A stretch of DNA of 6,151 nt from DATKLL01 sp035542475 (GCA_035542475.1 DATKLL010000023.1:1-6151); one strand, 5' to 3'; positions 1 through 6,090 are shown, counted from the first letter of the stretch. The notes: a model not told the origin generated them from the letters alone. Numbers and translations are program-made.

Positions 1-5
1 AGGAG
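1..5 (+). promoter_or_regulatory. Shine-Dalgarno of hoxH
   Basis: AGGAG lies 7 nt before the ATG at 13 and supports that start. The window opens exactly here, so any upstream promoter or preceding gene cannot be seen. Confidence 0.8.
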
Positions 6-12
6 AATAGCT

Positions 13-1443
13 ATGACTGCTCGAAAGATAACTGTTGAGCCTGTGACACGCATAGAGGGTCACGGGCGGGTTACGGTCCATCTGAATGAAAAGGGCGAGG
101 TTGAACAGACCTTCTTCCATGTGGACGAATTCCGCGGTTTGGAGAAATTCACAGAAGGTCGCCCATATTTTGAGATGCCGGCAATTACGCAGCGCATATG
201 CGGTATTTGTCCGGTCAGTCACCACCTGGCCGCAGCGAAGGCCTGTGACGGCGTCGCCCGTGTGGAAATCCCACGGCCGGCAAAGCTGCTCCGGGAATTG
301 ATGCACATGGGGCAGTATATTCAATCCCACGGGATGCATTTTTTCCATCTGGCAGCACCGGACCTGGTCCTGGGTTTCGATGCCGATCCTGCTATAAGGA
401 ATGTTGTCGGGATCATCGGGGCGAACCCCGAGTTGGCGTTGAAGGCGGTTAACCTGCGCCGGTACGGGCAGCAGGTCATTGAGAGACTGGGCGGAAAGCG
501 TATCCATCCTTATTTTGCCGTCCCCGGCGGAGTAACTAACAGTCTTACTGCAAAAGACCGTGATGCGATTCTTGCCGAATTAGGCACCATGGTCGAAATA
601 GCCAAGGTGGCGGTAAGCATCGGCAAAGGCTGGATTGGGGCCAACAAGGAGCTTGTTGATTCCTTCGCTACCTTCCCGTCCAACTATATGGGTTTGGTGG
701 ATATGGAAGGCGGCCTGCAGCTTTATGACGGCGAGATCCGGGTAAAGGATGCGGAGGGGAATTTTGTAGCCCAGTTCCATCCGAACAATTACCTGTCGCA
801 TGTAGGTGAGCATGTCGAGTCCTGGTCCTTCCTGAAGTACCCCTTTTATCGCAAGCTTGGCTGGCCGAACGGGACCTATCGTGTAGGTCCGTTGGGACGA
901 TTGAATGTTGTGGATAAGATCGGCACGCCGATGGCGAATGAGGAGCTGAAGCTGTTCAAGCAGATCAACGGCGGGAAACCCGTAGAGGGCTCCCTGTATT
1001 ATCACTATGCCCGTTTGATCGAACTGGTCTATGCGTTAGAGCGTCTCGCCCAGCTGTTGGATGATCCGGATATCATGTCCAACGACATCCGCACCAATCC
1101 ATCGGCGGCAAAGATTCCCGGTCAGGGTGTCGGCGTGATCGAAGCCCCGCGAGGGACCCTGTTCCATGATTACAGCACGGATGAGAATGGTCTGTTGACC
1201 AGGGTGAACCTCATTGTCGCCACTGGCAACAACAACTGGGCCATGCATACGGCCTCGGGGTTGGTTGCCAAGGCGTTTGTTGACGGCACTAAGCTTACGG
1301 AAGGAATGTTGAACCGGATAGAAGCTGCCATACGCTGCTACGATCCCTGTCTGTCATGCGCCACGCACGCCATAGGGAAGATGCCGCTGGAAGTCACTCT
1401 GTACGCTGCGGATGGTACGGTTCTGGATCAGATTTCCCGTTAA
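13..1443 (+). CDS. hoxH: [NiFe]-hydrogenase large (catalytic) subunit, HoxH type (group 3d)
   Basis: This 476-residue protein is the catalytic subunit of a cytoplasmic bidirectional [NiFe]-hydrogenase, which interconverts H2 with protons and electrons; the HoxEFU diaphorase partners pass the electrons to or from NAD(P). An N-terminal RIEGH motif (residues 13-17) precedes the first nickel-ligand motif RICGICP (Cys63, Cys66). The second, DPCLSC (Cys446, Cys449), completes the four cysteines that bind Ni-Fe(CN)2CO. The L2 motif runs on as ATH followed by Ala453, the usual site where a HoxW-type endopeptidase cleaves after His452; this would remove a 24-residue tail. The length and the central stretches (IYRVGPL-like 289-296, EAPRGTL 377-383, ATGNNN 403-408) match HoxH as I recall it better than MvhA or uptake enzymes. 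The gene ends with TAA TAA. It is normally the last hox structural gene; hoxY and the diaphorase genes would lie upstream, outside the window. The family is near certain, the 3d subgroup likely. Confidence 0.93.
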   Translation: MTARKITVEPVTRIEGHGRVTVHLNEKGEVEQTFFHVDEFRGLEKFTEGRPYFEMPAITQRICGICPVSHHLAAAKACDGVARVEIPRPAKLLRELMHMGQYIQSHGMHFFHLAAPDLVLGFDADPAIRNVVGIIGANPELALKAVNLRRYGQQVIERLGGKRIHPYFAVPGGVTNSLTAKDRDAILAELGTMVEIAKVAVSIGKGWIGANKELVDSFATFPSNYMGLVDMEGGLQLYDGEIRVKDAEGNFVAQFHPNNYLSHVGEHVESWSFLKYPFYRKLGWPNGTYRVGPLGRLNVVDKIGTPMANEELKLFKQINGGKPVEGSLYYHYARLIELVYALERLAQLLDDPDIMSNDIRTNPSAAKIPGQGVGVIEAPRGTLFHDYSTDENGLLTRVNLIVATGNNNWAMHTASGLVAKAFVDGTKLTEGMLNRIEAAIRCYDPCLSCATHAIGKMPLEVTLYAADGTVLDQISR

Positions 1444-1455
1444 TAAGAAGTTCTG

Positions 1456-1476
1456 ATTCCTGATCAAGCCAGGAAT
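1456..1476 (+). other. Small hairpin after hoxH
   Basis: ATTCCTG (1456-1462) and CAGGAAT (1470-1476) form a perfect 7-bp stem with a 7-nt loop, between the tandem stop codons and the main terminator. It may protect the 3' end of the mRNA or be incidental; no T-run follows it. Confidence 0.4.
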
Positions 1477-1488
1477 GAGTTGAGATAT

Positions 1489-1537
1489 AAGCGGGTGAAC
1501 GCAGCGAGTTCACCCGCTTGCATATTTTCATCTTTTC
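1489..1537 (+). terminator. Rho-independent-like terminator of the hox operon
   Basis: AAGCGGGTGAAC (1489-1500) pairs perfectly with GTTCACCCGCTT (1508-1519) around a 7-nt loop, giving a 12-bp GC-rich stem 45 bp after the hoxH stop. The following 18 nt are T-rich but interrupted (ATTTTCATCTTTT), so it is a somewhat imperfect intrinsic terminator. It marks hoxH as the end of its transcript. The opposite strand has no T-run, so it probably works in one direction only. Confidence 0.8.
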
Positions 1538-1594
1538 AAATTCTATAACAGGCTTTTGCTTGTCAGAGCAGGGTTATTCCCACATGCTCGCGAC

Positions 1595-1601
1595 GAAAGG
1601 G
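1595..1601 (+). promoter_or_regulatory. Shine-Dalgarno deciding the start at 1612
   Basis: GAAAGGG ends 10 nt before the ATG at 1612. The upstream in-frame TTG at 1603 would sit almost on top of it, so the ATG is the better start. Confidence 0.6.
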
Positions 1602-1611
1602 ATTGGCGATT

Positions 1612-2055
1612 ATGACCGAAGAGAATAATACATACTTGGAAGAATCAGGGGATATTGCCGAAAAAATGATGGGGTCATTTTCGGCAAGAGTTTTACACCT
1701 GGAAAACATCATGAGCCACATTATGGCTCAACATTTCCGTCTGGATAATGCCGAAAGAGCCGCCTTATTCCTCTCTGCAATGACACCTGACATGAGTTTC
1801 AGAAACAAGATCAATATTTTTATAAACATGATAAGAATCTACTACGATGAAATCTATAAAATTTATGATTCAGATTTAAGGAAGCTGTACGAGCTTGACC
1901 AGTACCGGAATGATCTAGTAAATCTTGTGATAGGAAAAACAATGACGGGAGATGTAACTGAGAAAGAACATGAAAGTAAAGTTCGACTGTGTATAAAATT
2001 GGCATTTGTTCTCAATACAATTCAGAGGGAGATTTTGCTGAGAAAGCTTTCATGA
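1612..2055 (+). CDS. Small all-helical protein of unknown function, HEPN-like in outline
   Basis: I do not recognise this 147-residue protein with certainty. It has no signal peptide or membrane segment and looks all-alpha. The ATG is preferred over a TTG nine bases upstream because of the SD spacing. Around residues 30-110 the order of features recalls a group of small bacterial proteins of HEPN-like character: a hydrophobic helix (LENIMSHIMAQHF), an SFRNKINIF stretch of the sF-x-x-K type at 62-70, an amphipathic helix, then YRNDLV at 98-103. In those proteins the last segment reads RN-x-x-x-H, the catalytic R-x4-6-H of HEPN RNases. Here Arg99-Asn100 are present but no His follows, so any RNase activity is doubtful. 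Base composition is much more AT-rich than hoxH. It converges on the 2064-2666 gene with only 8 bp between stops, and no terminator is visible there. Coding is likely; the HEPN link is only an inference from pattern. Confidence 0.7.
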   Translation: MTEENNTYLEESGDIAEKMMGSFSARVLHLENIMSHIMAQHFRLDNAERAALFLSAMTPDMSFRNKINIFINMIRIYYDEIYKIYDSDLRKLYELDQYRNDLVNLVIGKTMTGDVTEKEHESKVRLCIKLAFVLNTIQREILLRKLS

Positions 2056-2063
2056 CCATTTTT

Positions 2064-2666
2064 CTATTCGGAACTCTTACATATTTGATCAATGTAAGGC
2101 TCTACAAACCTTGCAAGTCCAGTCAAATGGCCTGCCCAGCTATCGATTACTGAGTCCCTGTTTTTTTCCAGGAGGTTAATGATATTATCAATATTATCCC
2201 TCAGTTCAGAACAAACGTCCACACTTCTCCACCAGATGTAATCATCGTGAGTTTCGTCAACGTTCCGGGTAGGACCAAATTTCTCATTAATTCTTGCCTG
2301 CAATGCTTTTTCTTCTTCAACATCACTTTTATGCCACCCATAGAGACCATAATATATTCCGTTGAAGGTCCCGAACTCGTTGCTGAGGGCGATGTAGTAT
2401 CTGTCTTTCCAGCCCGATTTAGATATTTTAAATTTTTGATCTTTATCAAAGATATTGTCGTCTGTATATAAAGACCATTCTATGCCGAGCTCCTTGTTAA
2501 CGCGATTTTTCAATTCCTCCTCAAATTTGCCGACAAATTGCTTTTTTACGTGATCACGATAATCGTTGATCATTTTGCTAATGCCATAAGCAGACCGCGA
2601 CCTGTATTTGCCGCCTGCCAGCCATTCAAACATCGCATCTTTACTTTTATCTTTATCCTGATCCAT
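2064..2666 (-). CDS. Unknown 200-residue soluble protein, resembling the tail region of PD-(D/E)XK nuclease-family proteins
   Basis: This is a soluble protein with a very charged N-terminus (Asp/Lys-rich, residues 1-11) and no signal peptide or membrane segment. Residues 33-60 form a charged helix (KKQFVGKFEEELKNRVNKEL). A beta-rich core follows at 78-110, with SGWKDRYYIAL and FNGIYYGLYGW. The C-terminal third is helical and ends FVEPYID. The W-x4-YYI-x-L followed by YYG(L/I) pattern resembles, from memory, the region after the nuclease domain in PD-(D/E)XK (PDDEXK_4-like) proteins. The nuclease core itself is absent, so this would be a free-standing domain or a different family. The start at 2666 has AAGGG only 3 nt upstream, a short spacing, and the internal ATG at residue 12 has no SD. 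It is tail-to-tail with the 1612-2055 gene. Coding is supported by its length and sensible protein; function is unknown. Confidence 0.7.
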   Translation of the reverse strand: MDQDKDKSKDAMFEWLAGGKYRSRSAYGISKMINDYRDHVKKQFVGKFEEELKNRVNKELGIEWSLYTDDNIFDKDQKFKISKSGWKDRYYIALSNEFGTFNGIYYGLYGWHKSDVEEEKALQARINEKFGPTRNVDETHDDYIWWRSVDVCSELRDNIDNIINLLEKNRDSVIDSWAGHLTGLARFVEPYIDQICKSSE

Positions 2667-2781
2667 TTTCCCTTTTCTTATCTAATGAGGCTTTCCAGAC
2701 CCGCACAGCATATTTTTAACATATATAAGGGCTCTGCCGAAAAATCCGATTGATCCCGTGTGATAGAATATGACGGCAACT

Positions 2782-3201
2782 TTATGATCGGATAATATTA
2801 AGACCCACATCTTCATTGAAAATTCTTTCACATTCACCTTCAATCGCATCAATGATGACTTCACAGGTACCACTGACAACTGCCGACTGAAAGTGTCCAC
2901 CGTAGGTATGGTATGCGGCATCGGATAAATTAATATGGAGGTGCAGATAGACCTCTCCGTTCATCGTCGAGATGTTTCCGGTCAGGCTGGTGATTTCAAA
3001 AGCGCCTATGAGTTCAGTAGAATGGTACTGCTTAGATGATGTCTCAAAGAGTCCGATTTGAGCCCGGCCGACGGCGCCGATACCCGATACAGATCCCAGA
3101 AGTATTTTATTGTCCGTGCAGATTTTTTTTAAGCATGAGACGATTTCCTCACCTTTATCGATACGTATTACATACTTGTTTCCGAATTTCTTGAATATCA
3201 T
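2782..3201 (-). CDS. Stand-alone PPC/DUF296-domain protein
   Basis: All 139 residues make up one PPC (plants and prokaryotes conserved, DUF296) domain, the usual length for bacterial single-domain members, which are trimeric in known structures. Visible hallmarks are the GSVSGIGAVGRAQIG segment (36-50), the strand YLHLHI with His87 and His89, and YGGHFQSAVV with His103; the three His form the conserved putative metal site. The last strand is GTCEVII (111-117). In plants the domain is fused to AT-hooks (AHL proteins). This protein has no AT-hook, so DNA binding should not be assumed, and the biochemical role of bacterial members is poorly known. GGAGG lies 10 nt upstream of the ATG. Gaps of 101 bp upstream and 115 bp downstream suggest it may be transcribed alone; no convincing promoter was found in the upstream gap. 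Family assignment is strong, function open. Confidence 0.85.
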   Translation of the reverse strand: MIFKKFGNKYVIRIDKGEEIVSCLKKICTDNKILLGSVSGIGAVGRAQIGLFETSSKQYHSTELIGAFEITSLTGNISTMNGEVYLHLHINLSDAAYHTYGGHFQSAVVSGTCEVIIDAIEGECERIFNEDVGLNIIRS

Positions 3202-3211
3202 GGGGTAATAT

Positions 3212-3216
3212 CCTCC
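3212..3216 (-). promoter_or_regulatory. Shine-Dalgarno of the PPC-domain gene
   Basis: GGAGG on the minus strand lies 10 nt before the ATG at 3201, a strong site supporting that start. Confidence 0.65.
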
Positions 3217-3302
3217 ATCCGATAATCATCACATAAATATAGAAATTGATGCTAAAACGAATTGAATCACAAGCAAGGAAATGACACCTCATTAATTTGC
3301 CG

Positions 3303-3587
3303 CTAAAAATGTCGCCAGCCATCAACTACTAATTTTTTCATCCCCATGAAGGAAGTCAACGTGATCAGCAATGGTACTTCCGGCAGGTTATTAGGGATAA
3401 AGACGGTTAAATCGTCTATGGTTTCCTTTTTGTATTTATCCTGATTATAAGGTTTGCCCAGTTTGACGGATGGTTCCGGCTGGAAGGGTATACAGCAGCC
3501 GCCTGTCCACAAGGCGAGATACTCCAAAAATATCGTACCGCCGTTATTGAGAGCGTACGTCCTTGCTTCCGGTGTAATGGTAAACAT
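3303..3587 (-). CDS. Small CC/Se-motif (HesB-like) protein, Cys-Cys form
   Basis: This 94-residue soluble protein opens with FTITPEARTYALNNGGTIFLEY, the HesB/IscA-like pattern I-T-x-x-A-x(3-4)-L-x-x-x-GG. It continues with TGGCCIPFQPEPSV, in which Cys31 and Cys32 are adjacent. This matches what I recall as the CC/Se-motif family of small (seleno)proteins, where one of the paired Cys positions is selenocysteine in some species. Here both codons are read directly as Cys (TGC TGT) with no in-frame TGA, so this is the Cys form. The function is not established; a thiol or metal redox site is the natural inference, and it lacks the three-Cys layout of IscA. The start is taken at the ATG because AAAGG lies 9 nt before it; the in-frame TTG at 3596 abuts that SD. 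It sits 103 bp after the ferritin-CCC1 operon, apparently with its own promoter. Confidence 0.75.
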   Translation of the reverse strand: MFTITPEARTYALNNGGTIFLEYLALWTGGCCIPFQPEPSVKLGKPYNQDKYKKETIDDLTVFIPNNLPEVPLLITLTSFMGMKKLVVDGWRHF

Positions 3588-3596
3588 ATTATTCAA

Positions 3597-3601
3597 CCTT
3601 T
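3597..3601 (-). promoter_or_regulatory. Shine-Dalgarno deciding the start at 3587
   Basis: AAAGG on the minus strand stands 9 nt before the ATG at 3587 and directly touches the alternative TTG at 3596, so it favours the ATG. Confidence 0.6.
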
Positions 3602-3607
3602 AATATA

Positions 3608-3636
3608 AATATAACAATCCCACCCCGTGAAATCAA
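3608..3636 (-). promoter_or_regulatory. Possible sigma70 promoter of the CC/Se-motif gene
   Basis: On the minus strand TTGATT (3636-3631) and TATATT (3613-3608) are separated by exactly 17 nt. The expected transcript start (about 3601) would fall at the SD itself, giving an unusually short leader, so the call is tentative. Confidence 0.3.
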
Positions 3637-3690
3637 TAGTGCTGCTACTACTATGATATCTGTGGATCCATTCCGGCACCTTCCCAGTTC

Positions 3691-4563
3691 TCATACATCA
3701 ACACCCAGGAAAGCGCGCATAATATAGCCCACCACGAAACTGAAAGCCGCTACAGCAAAGCTCAGTCCGGCCATTTCCAGAAAATGCCTTTTAAATGGCA
3801 GTTCTCTCGCTACGGAGATATAGTAGGTGAACACTGCTATAATCAAGACCGCTCCGGTCAGCGTAAAAACTAAACTAGTATAATAGTTCTTAAGGATCAA
3901 ATATGGAAAGATCAGAATCAGTACGGTAATAATATAAGCGCCAATAGTATAGAATGAGGCCCTCAAAGGGCTCTGGCCGTCCTCTTCCGTCTTCGTCGAG
4001 AGGTATTCCGATGCACCCATGGAAAGGGCCGCCGCAATGCCTGTAATCGCGCCTGTCAGGGCAATCAGCTTCGTGTCCCGCAGGGCCAGTGTAAGGCCGG
4101 CAAGCACTCCCGTCAGTTCCATCAGCGCATCGTTCAGACCCAATACCATAGAACCGGTATAACGAAGCATCTCTTCATCCAGAAGCCCCAGCAATGCCGT
4201 CTCGTGCTCATTTTCGTTTCGCGCTATGGAATCTGCTTCCGGAATTTTATCCTGAATATGCCCATAGCTATCCTGAGCTGCCTCCTCGCCCGCCTCCAAC
4301 AGCTTGACACCGAACGTAAACCCAAAAACGCGACTGATCAGATAGTATTTCCATATTTTAAATTTGTCAGGCTCCACATCCTGCCGCGTATATTCCCGCC
4401 ATTGTCGATAATGCCGCAATTCGTCATCGGCGATCGACTCCAGTATCCGGCGGTTTTCAGGCGATTTTACCGTTTGGGCTAGTTTACTGTAAATGTGATG
4501 TTCGGTGATTTCATTCTTCTGGAAAACCAACAACCGCCTGCGGATGTCATCGGTAATATTCAT
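3691..4563 (-). CDS. Ferritin-like/VIT1 (CCC1) fusion membrane protein, short-loop form (MbfA-like)
   Basis: This 290-residue protein has two parts. Residues 1-135 are a rubrerythrin/ferritin-like di-iron domain (Ferritin_CCC1_N type) with all expected ligands: Glu18, E48xxH51, Glu93 (E-x6-Y100) and E117xxH120. Residues 136-290 are a VIT1/CCC1 transporter with five predicted membrane helices (about 145-160, 167-185, 204-225, 230-250, 263-285) and the GLNDALMELTGVLAG signature in the first. Known relatives are MbfA (bacterial iron export) and plant VIT1 (Fe/Mn transport), so Fe(II) or Mn(II) movement across the inner membrane is inferred. The loop between helices 2 and 3 is very short (about residues 186-203), so it lacks the cytosolic metal-binding domain typical of VIT1 and seen in its upstream neighbour. 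AGAGG lies 11 nt before the ATG. It follows the larger paralogue by 34 bp, surely in one operon. No clear terminator was seen downstream. Confidence 0.9.
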   Translation of the reverse strand: MNITDDIRRRLLVFQKNEITEHHIYSKLAQTVKSPENRRILESIADDELRHYRQWREYTRQDVEPDKFKIWKYYLISRVFGFTFGVKLLEAGEEAAQDSYGHIQDKIPEADSIARNENEHETALLGLLDEEMLRYTGSMVLGLNDALMELTGVLAGLTLALRDTKLIALTGAITGIAAALSMGASEYLSTKTEEDGQSPLRASFYTIGAYIITVLILIFPYLILKNYYTSLVFTLTGAVLIIAVFTYYISVARELPFKRHFLEMAGLSFAVAAFSFVVGYIMRAFLGVDV

Positions 4564-4597
4564 ATTGCCGTAAACCTCTTATGTGCATCTGATTTCT

Positions 4598-5728
4598 TTA
4601 GTGGCCGGCTCCATACCCGAAGAAGATCCGTGCCGCGAGACCTACCAAATATGTTAAAGCGCATGTACCCAAAATGATAAATATATTGTGAATGACTTTC
4701 GTTGATATTCTTTTCCCTGATAGAACTGCGGTAAAAAGCCCTGCTATGGATATGGTGACAATGGCAAGGGCAAAGGCGACGATGGCCGGAATCAGCGGCT
4801 CCAAACCCCACAAAACGCCGGCAAAGAATGGCGCAATAACAGGCAATGTTCCGACAACGAAGAATACGCCGGTAGTCTTGACAGACTCTTTAGGCGATAG
4901 CGCTTCTCCGGCTGTCTTGAATATCTTAACAAGGTTGGACAGAGCAACCGCATCGGTCCCAATAATATCTATCATGAGTCTCGCAGTCTCGCTGCTGATC
5001 CCCTTATCTATAAGGACAGTCTCCAATTCTGTCCTAAGTACGGCGGGATCGACTTCTTTTTTTATACTTAACTCTTTGACTCTCCCCTCATGCAGGTCAT
5101 GATGCCCTTTCGATGAAATATACGATATCGACATCATCGCTATAGTCCCGCTGATCATTGCAATTGTCCCCGTCAGCCCTATCATCAAGGTCGTTGTATG
5201 AGCAGCGAGCAGACCGATGACCAGACCCAGTGTCTCGATAATGCCGGTTGTCATTCCCGGTATCGCTTCCTTGAACTTAACAATATATGATCCTTTATCG
5301 GCAATCTGCTCCATCATGTGCCACTCATGGCCGATCTCCTGTTTTATTATATTCGTTATAATTTCTCTGATCCTTTTGTCATCCTTAAAAGTTGCAAGTA
5401 ATTTTGAGTACTCAAGAATTGCTTTTCTTTCCTCGTGCTCCATGTAATGAATAAATATTGTGAAGGGCATGATGAACGAAAGAAGTTTCATCAATAATAT
5501 TTTGATTTTCAGGAAAACGGATACATGGAAGGAAACGCCATGAACATCCTTTGCAATTTTATTCCAGACATGTGCATGCCCCTGCTCCATTTCTCCGATA
5601 TGAATGATGGATTTTTTTAGTTTATCATCATTGTACCTTGCGGCAAGAGAACTGTACAAACTGTCGGCGACGATTTCCGATGACCAGAATACACGCAGAA
5701 GGTTCAGAGTTTGCTCTGTGTTAGTCAT
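4598..5728 (-). CDS. Ferritin-like/VIT1 (CCC1) fusion membrane protein, long-loop form (MbfA-like)
   Basis: First gene of the operon; 376 residues from the chosen ATG. The N-terminal di-iron domain carries Glu18, E48xxH51, Glu100 (E-x6-Y107) and E131xxH134; the first ligands have the same numbering as in the downstream paralogue. A long hydrophobic stretch at about 67-95 joins the helix pairs. The VIT1/CCC1 half has membrane helices at roughly 159-180, 182-205, 285-307, 309-334 and 345-370. Between helices 2 and 3 is a cytosolic segment of about 80 charged residues (HHDLHEGRVKEL onward), where plant VIT1 and bacterial members hold their metal-binding domain. The inferred role is Fe(II)/Mn(II) transport with the ferritin-like part sensing or oxidising iron. 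The frame stays open upstream to a TTG at 5782, but that extension contains the likely -10 box and has no SD, while AGGAAAGG lies 10 nt before this ATG. The likely control is iron-responsive (see the dyad at 5756-5774). Confidence 0.9.
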   Translation of the reverse strand: MTNTEQTLNLLRVFWSSEIVADSLYSSLAARYNDDKLKKSIIHIGEMEQGHAHVWNKIAKDVHGVSFHVSVFLKIKILLMKLLSFIMPFTIFIHYMEHEERKAILEYSKLLATFKDDKRIREIITNIIKQEIGHEWHMMEQIADKGSYIVKFKEAIPGMTTGIIETLGLVIGLLAAHTTTLMIGLTGTIAMISGTIAMMSISYISSKGHHDLHEGRVKELSIKKEVDPAVLRTELETVLIDKGISSETARLMIDIIGTDAVALSNLVKIFKTAGEALSPKESVKTTGVFFVVGTLPVIAPFFAGVLWGLEPLIPAIVAFALAIVTISIAGLFTAVLSGKRISTKVIHNIFIILGTCALTYLVGLAARIFFGYGAGH

Positions 5729-5738
5729 TACCCTTTGA

Positions 5739-5746
5739 CCTTTCCT
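5739..5746 (-). promoter_or_regulatory. Shine-Dalgarno deciding the start at 5728
   Basis: AGGAAAGG on the minus strand ends 10 nt before the ATG at 5728. A second AAAGGG is only 2 nt from the ATG and too close to serve. Confidence 0.65.
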
Positions 5747-5755
5747 CAAAATTTG

Positions 5756-5774
5756 CACTATCATTAGAATTATA
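5756..5774 (-). promoter_or_regulatory. Fur-box-like imperfect dyad over the -10
   Basis: The minus-strand 19-mer from 5774 to 5756 begins TATAATTCTAATGATA. Those 16 bases form an imperfect dyad (12 of 16 positions symmetric), and the 19-mer matches the classical Fur-box consensus at 12 of 19 positions by hand count. It overlaps the -10 and likely start of transcription, a typical repressor position, in front of an iron-transport operon. AT-richness makes chance matches possible. Confidence 0.35.
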
Positions 5775-5798
5775 CTTTTCAAATCACTTTGTTGTCCA
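5769..5798 (-). promoter_or_regulatory. Sigma70 promoter of the ferritin-CCC1 operon
   Basis: On the minus strand TGGACA (5798-5793; 5 of 6 to TTGACA) and a perfect TATAAT (5774-5769) are 18 nt apart. Transcription would start near 5762, leaving a leader of about 34 nt before the ATG at 5728. This placement also rules out translation from the TTG at 5782. Confidence 0.6.
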
Positions 5799-5940
5799 CA
5801 AGGATTTGTCAGTATAATTTAGCTTATAACAAAGCATAAAAATTTATTCACAGCTTAAACTCTCGTCTGGGCCTGGCACATGCGTCATTGCTCCCCAATT
5901 TCTCATTTTATTAAATTGCGTTGAACATTTCTTTAAATGC

Positions 5941-5965
5941 GTCTCACCTTACAGGGCTCTGAGAC
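5941..5965. repeat. Inverted repeat, possible operator
   Basis: GTCTCA (5941-5946) and TGAGAC (5960-5965) are perfect 6-bp inverted arms 13 nt apart, in the middle of the divergent region. This could be an operator or a small hairpin; arms this short may arise by chance. Confidence 0.3.
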
Positions 5966-6045
5966 AACTGACCGGAAATCATTTCAATTCATAATAATTT
6001 CGTATAATCAACATGTTATAAATTTTATCCCCCAAACTCACAATC

Positions 6046-6062
6046 TTGGCATGGATATTTCA
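6046..6062 (+). promoter_or_regulatory. Sigma54 (-24/-12)-like site
   Basis: TTGGCATGGATATTTCA fits the RpoN consensus YTGGCACGRNNNTTGCW except at two positions (C to T after GGCA, and G to T in the -12 TTGC). GG and the final C have the right spacing. The start would fall near 6072, about 36 nt before the ATG. Loss of the -12 G weakens the call; no good sigma70 pair was found for this gene. Confidence 0.3.
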
Positions 6063-6090
6063 TTTATATATGTCAAAACAATTTAAGTAC

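Noticed and set aside
580..1248. Minus-strand open frames inside hoxH
   Set aside because: They are shadows of a clearly recognised plus-strand gene and encode no recognisable proteins.
1518..1549. TTGCAT ... TATAAC as a promoter for the 1612 gene
   Set aside because: The spacer is 20 nt, and the -35 lies within the terminator hairpin arm.
2682..2921. Minus-strand frame overlapping the end of the PPC gene
   Set aside because: It overlaps a recognised domain in another frame and has no SD or recognisable product.
3221..3239. GATAATCAT upstream of the PPC gene as a Fur box
   Set aside because: Only the central nine bases fit; the flanks do not, giving about half of the consensus.
3303..3587. 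Selenocysteine codon in the CC/Se-motif gene
   Set aside because: The motif codons are TGC TGT and no in-frame TGA exists before the stop.
5729..5782. N-terminal extension of the long ferritin-CCC1 protein to a TTG at 5782
   Set aside because: It contains the TATAAT -10 box, lacks an SD, and the ATG at 5728 has AGGAAAGG at ideal spacing and gives ligand numbering identical to the paralogue.
5873..5892. CTGGCAC followed by TTGC, resembling a sigma54 promoter
   Set aside because: GG and GC are 13 rather than 10 nt apart, which is incompatible with RpoN binding.
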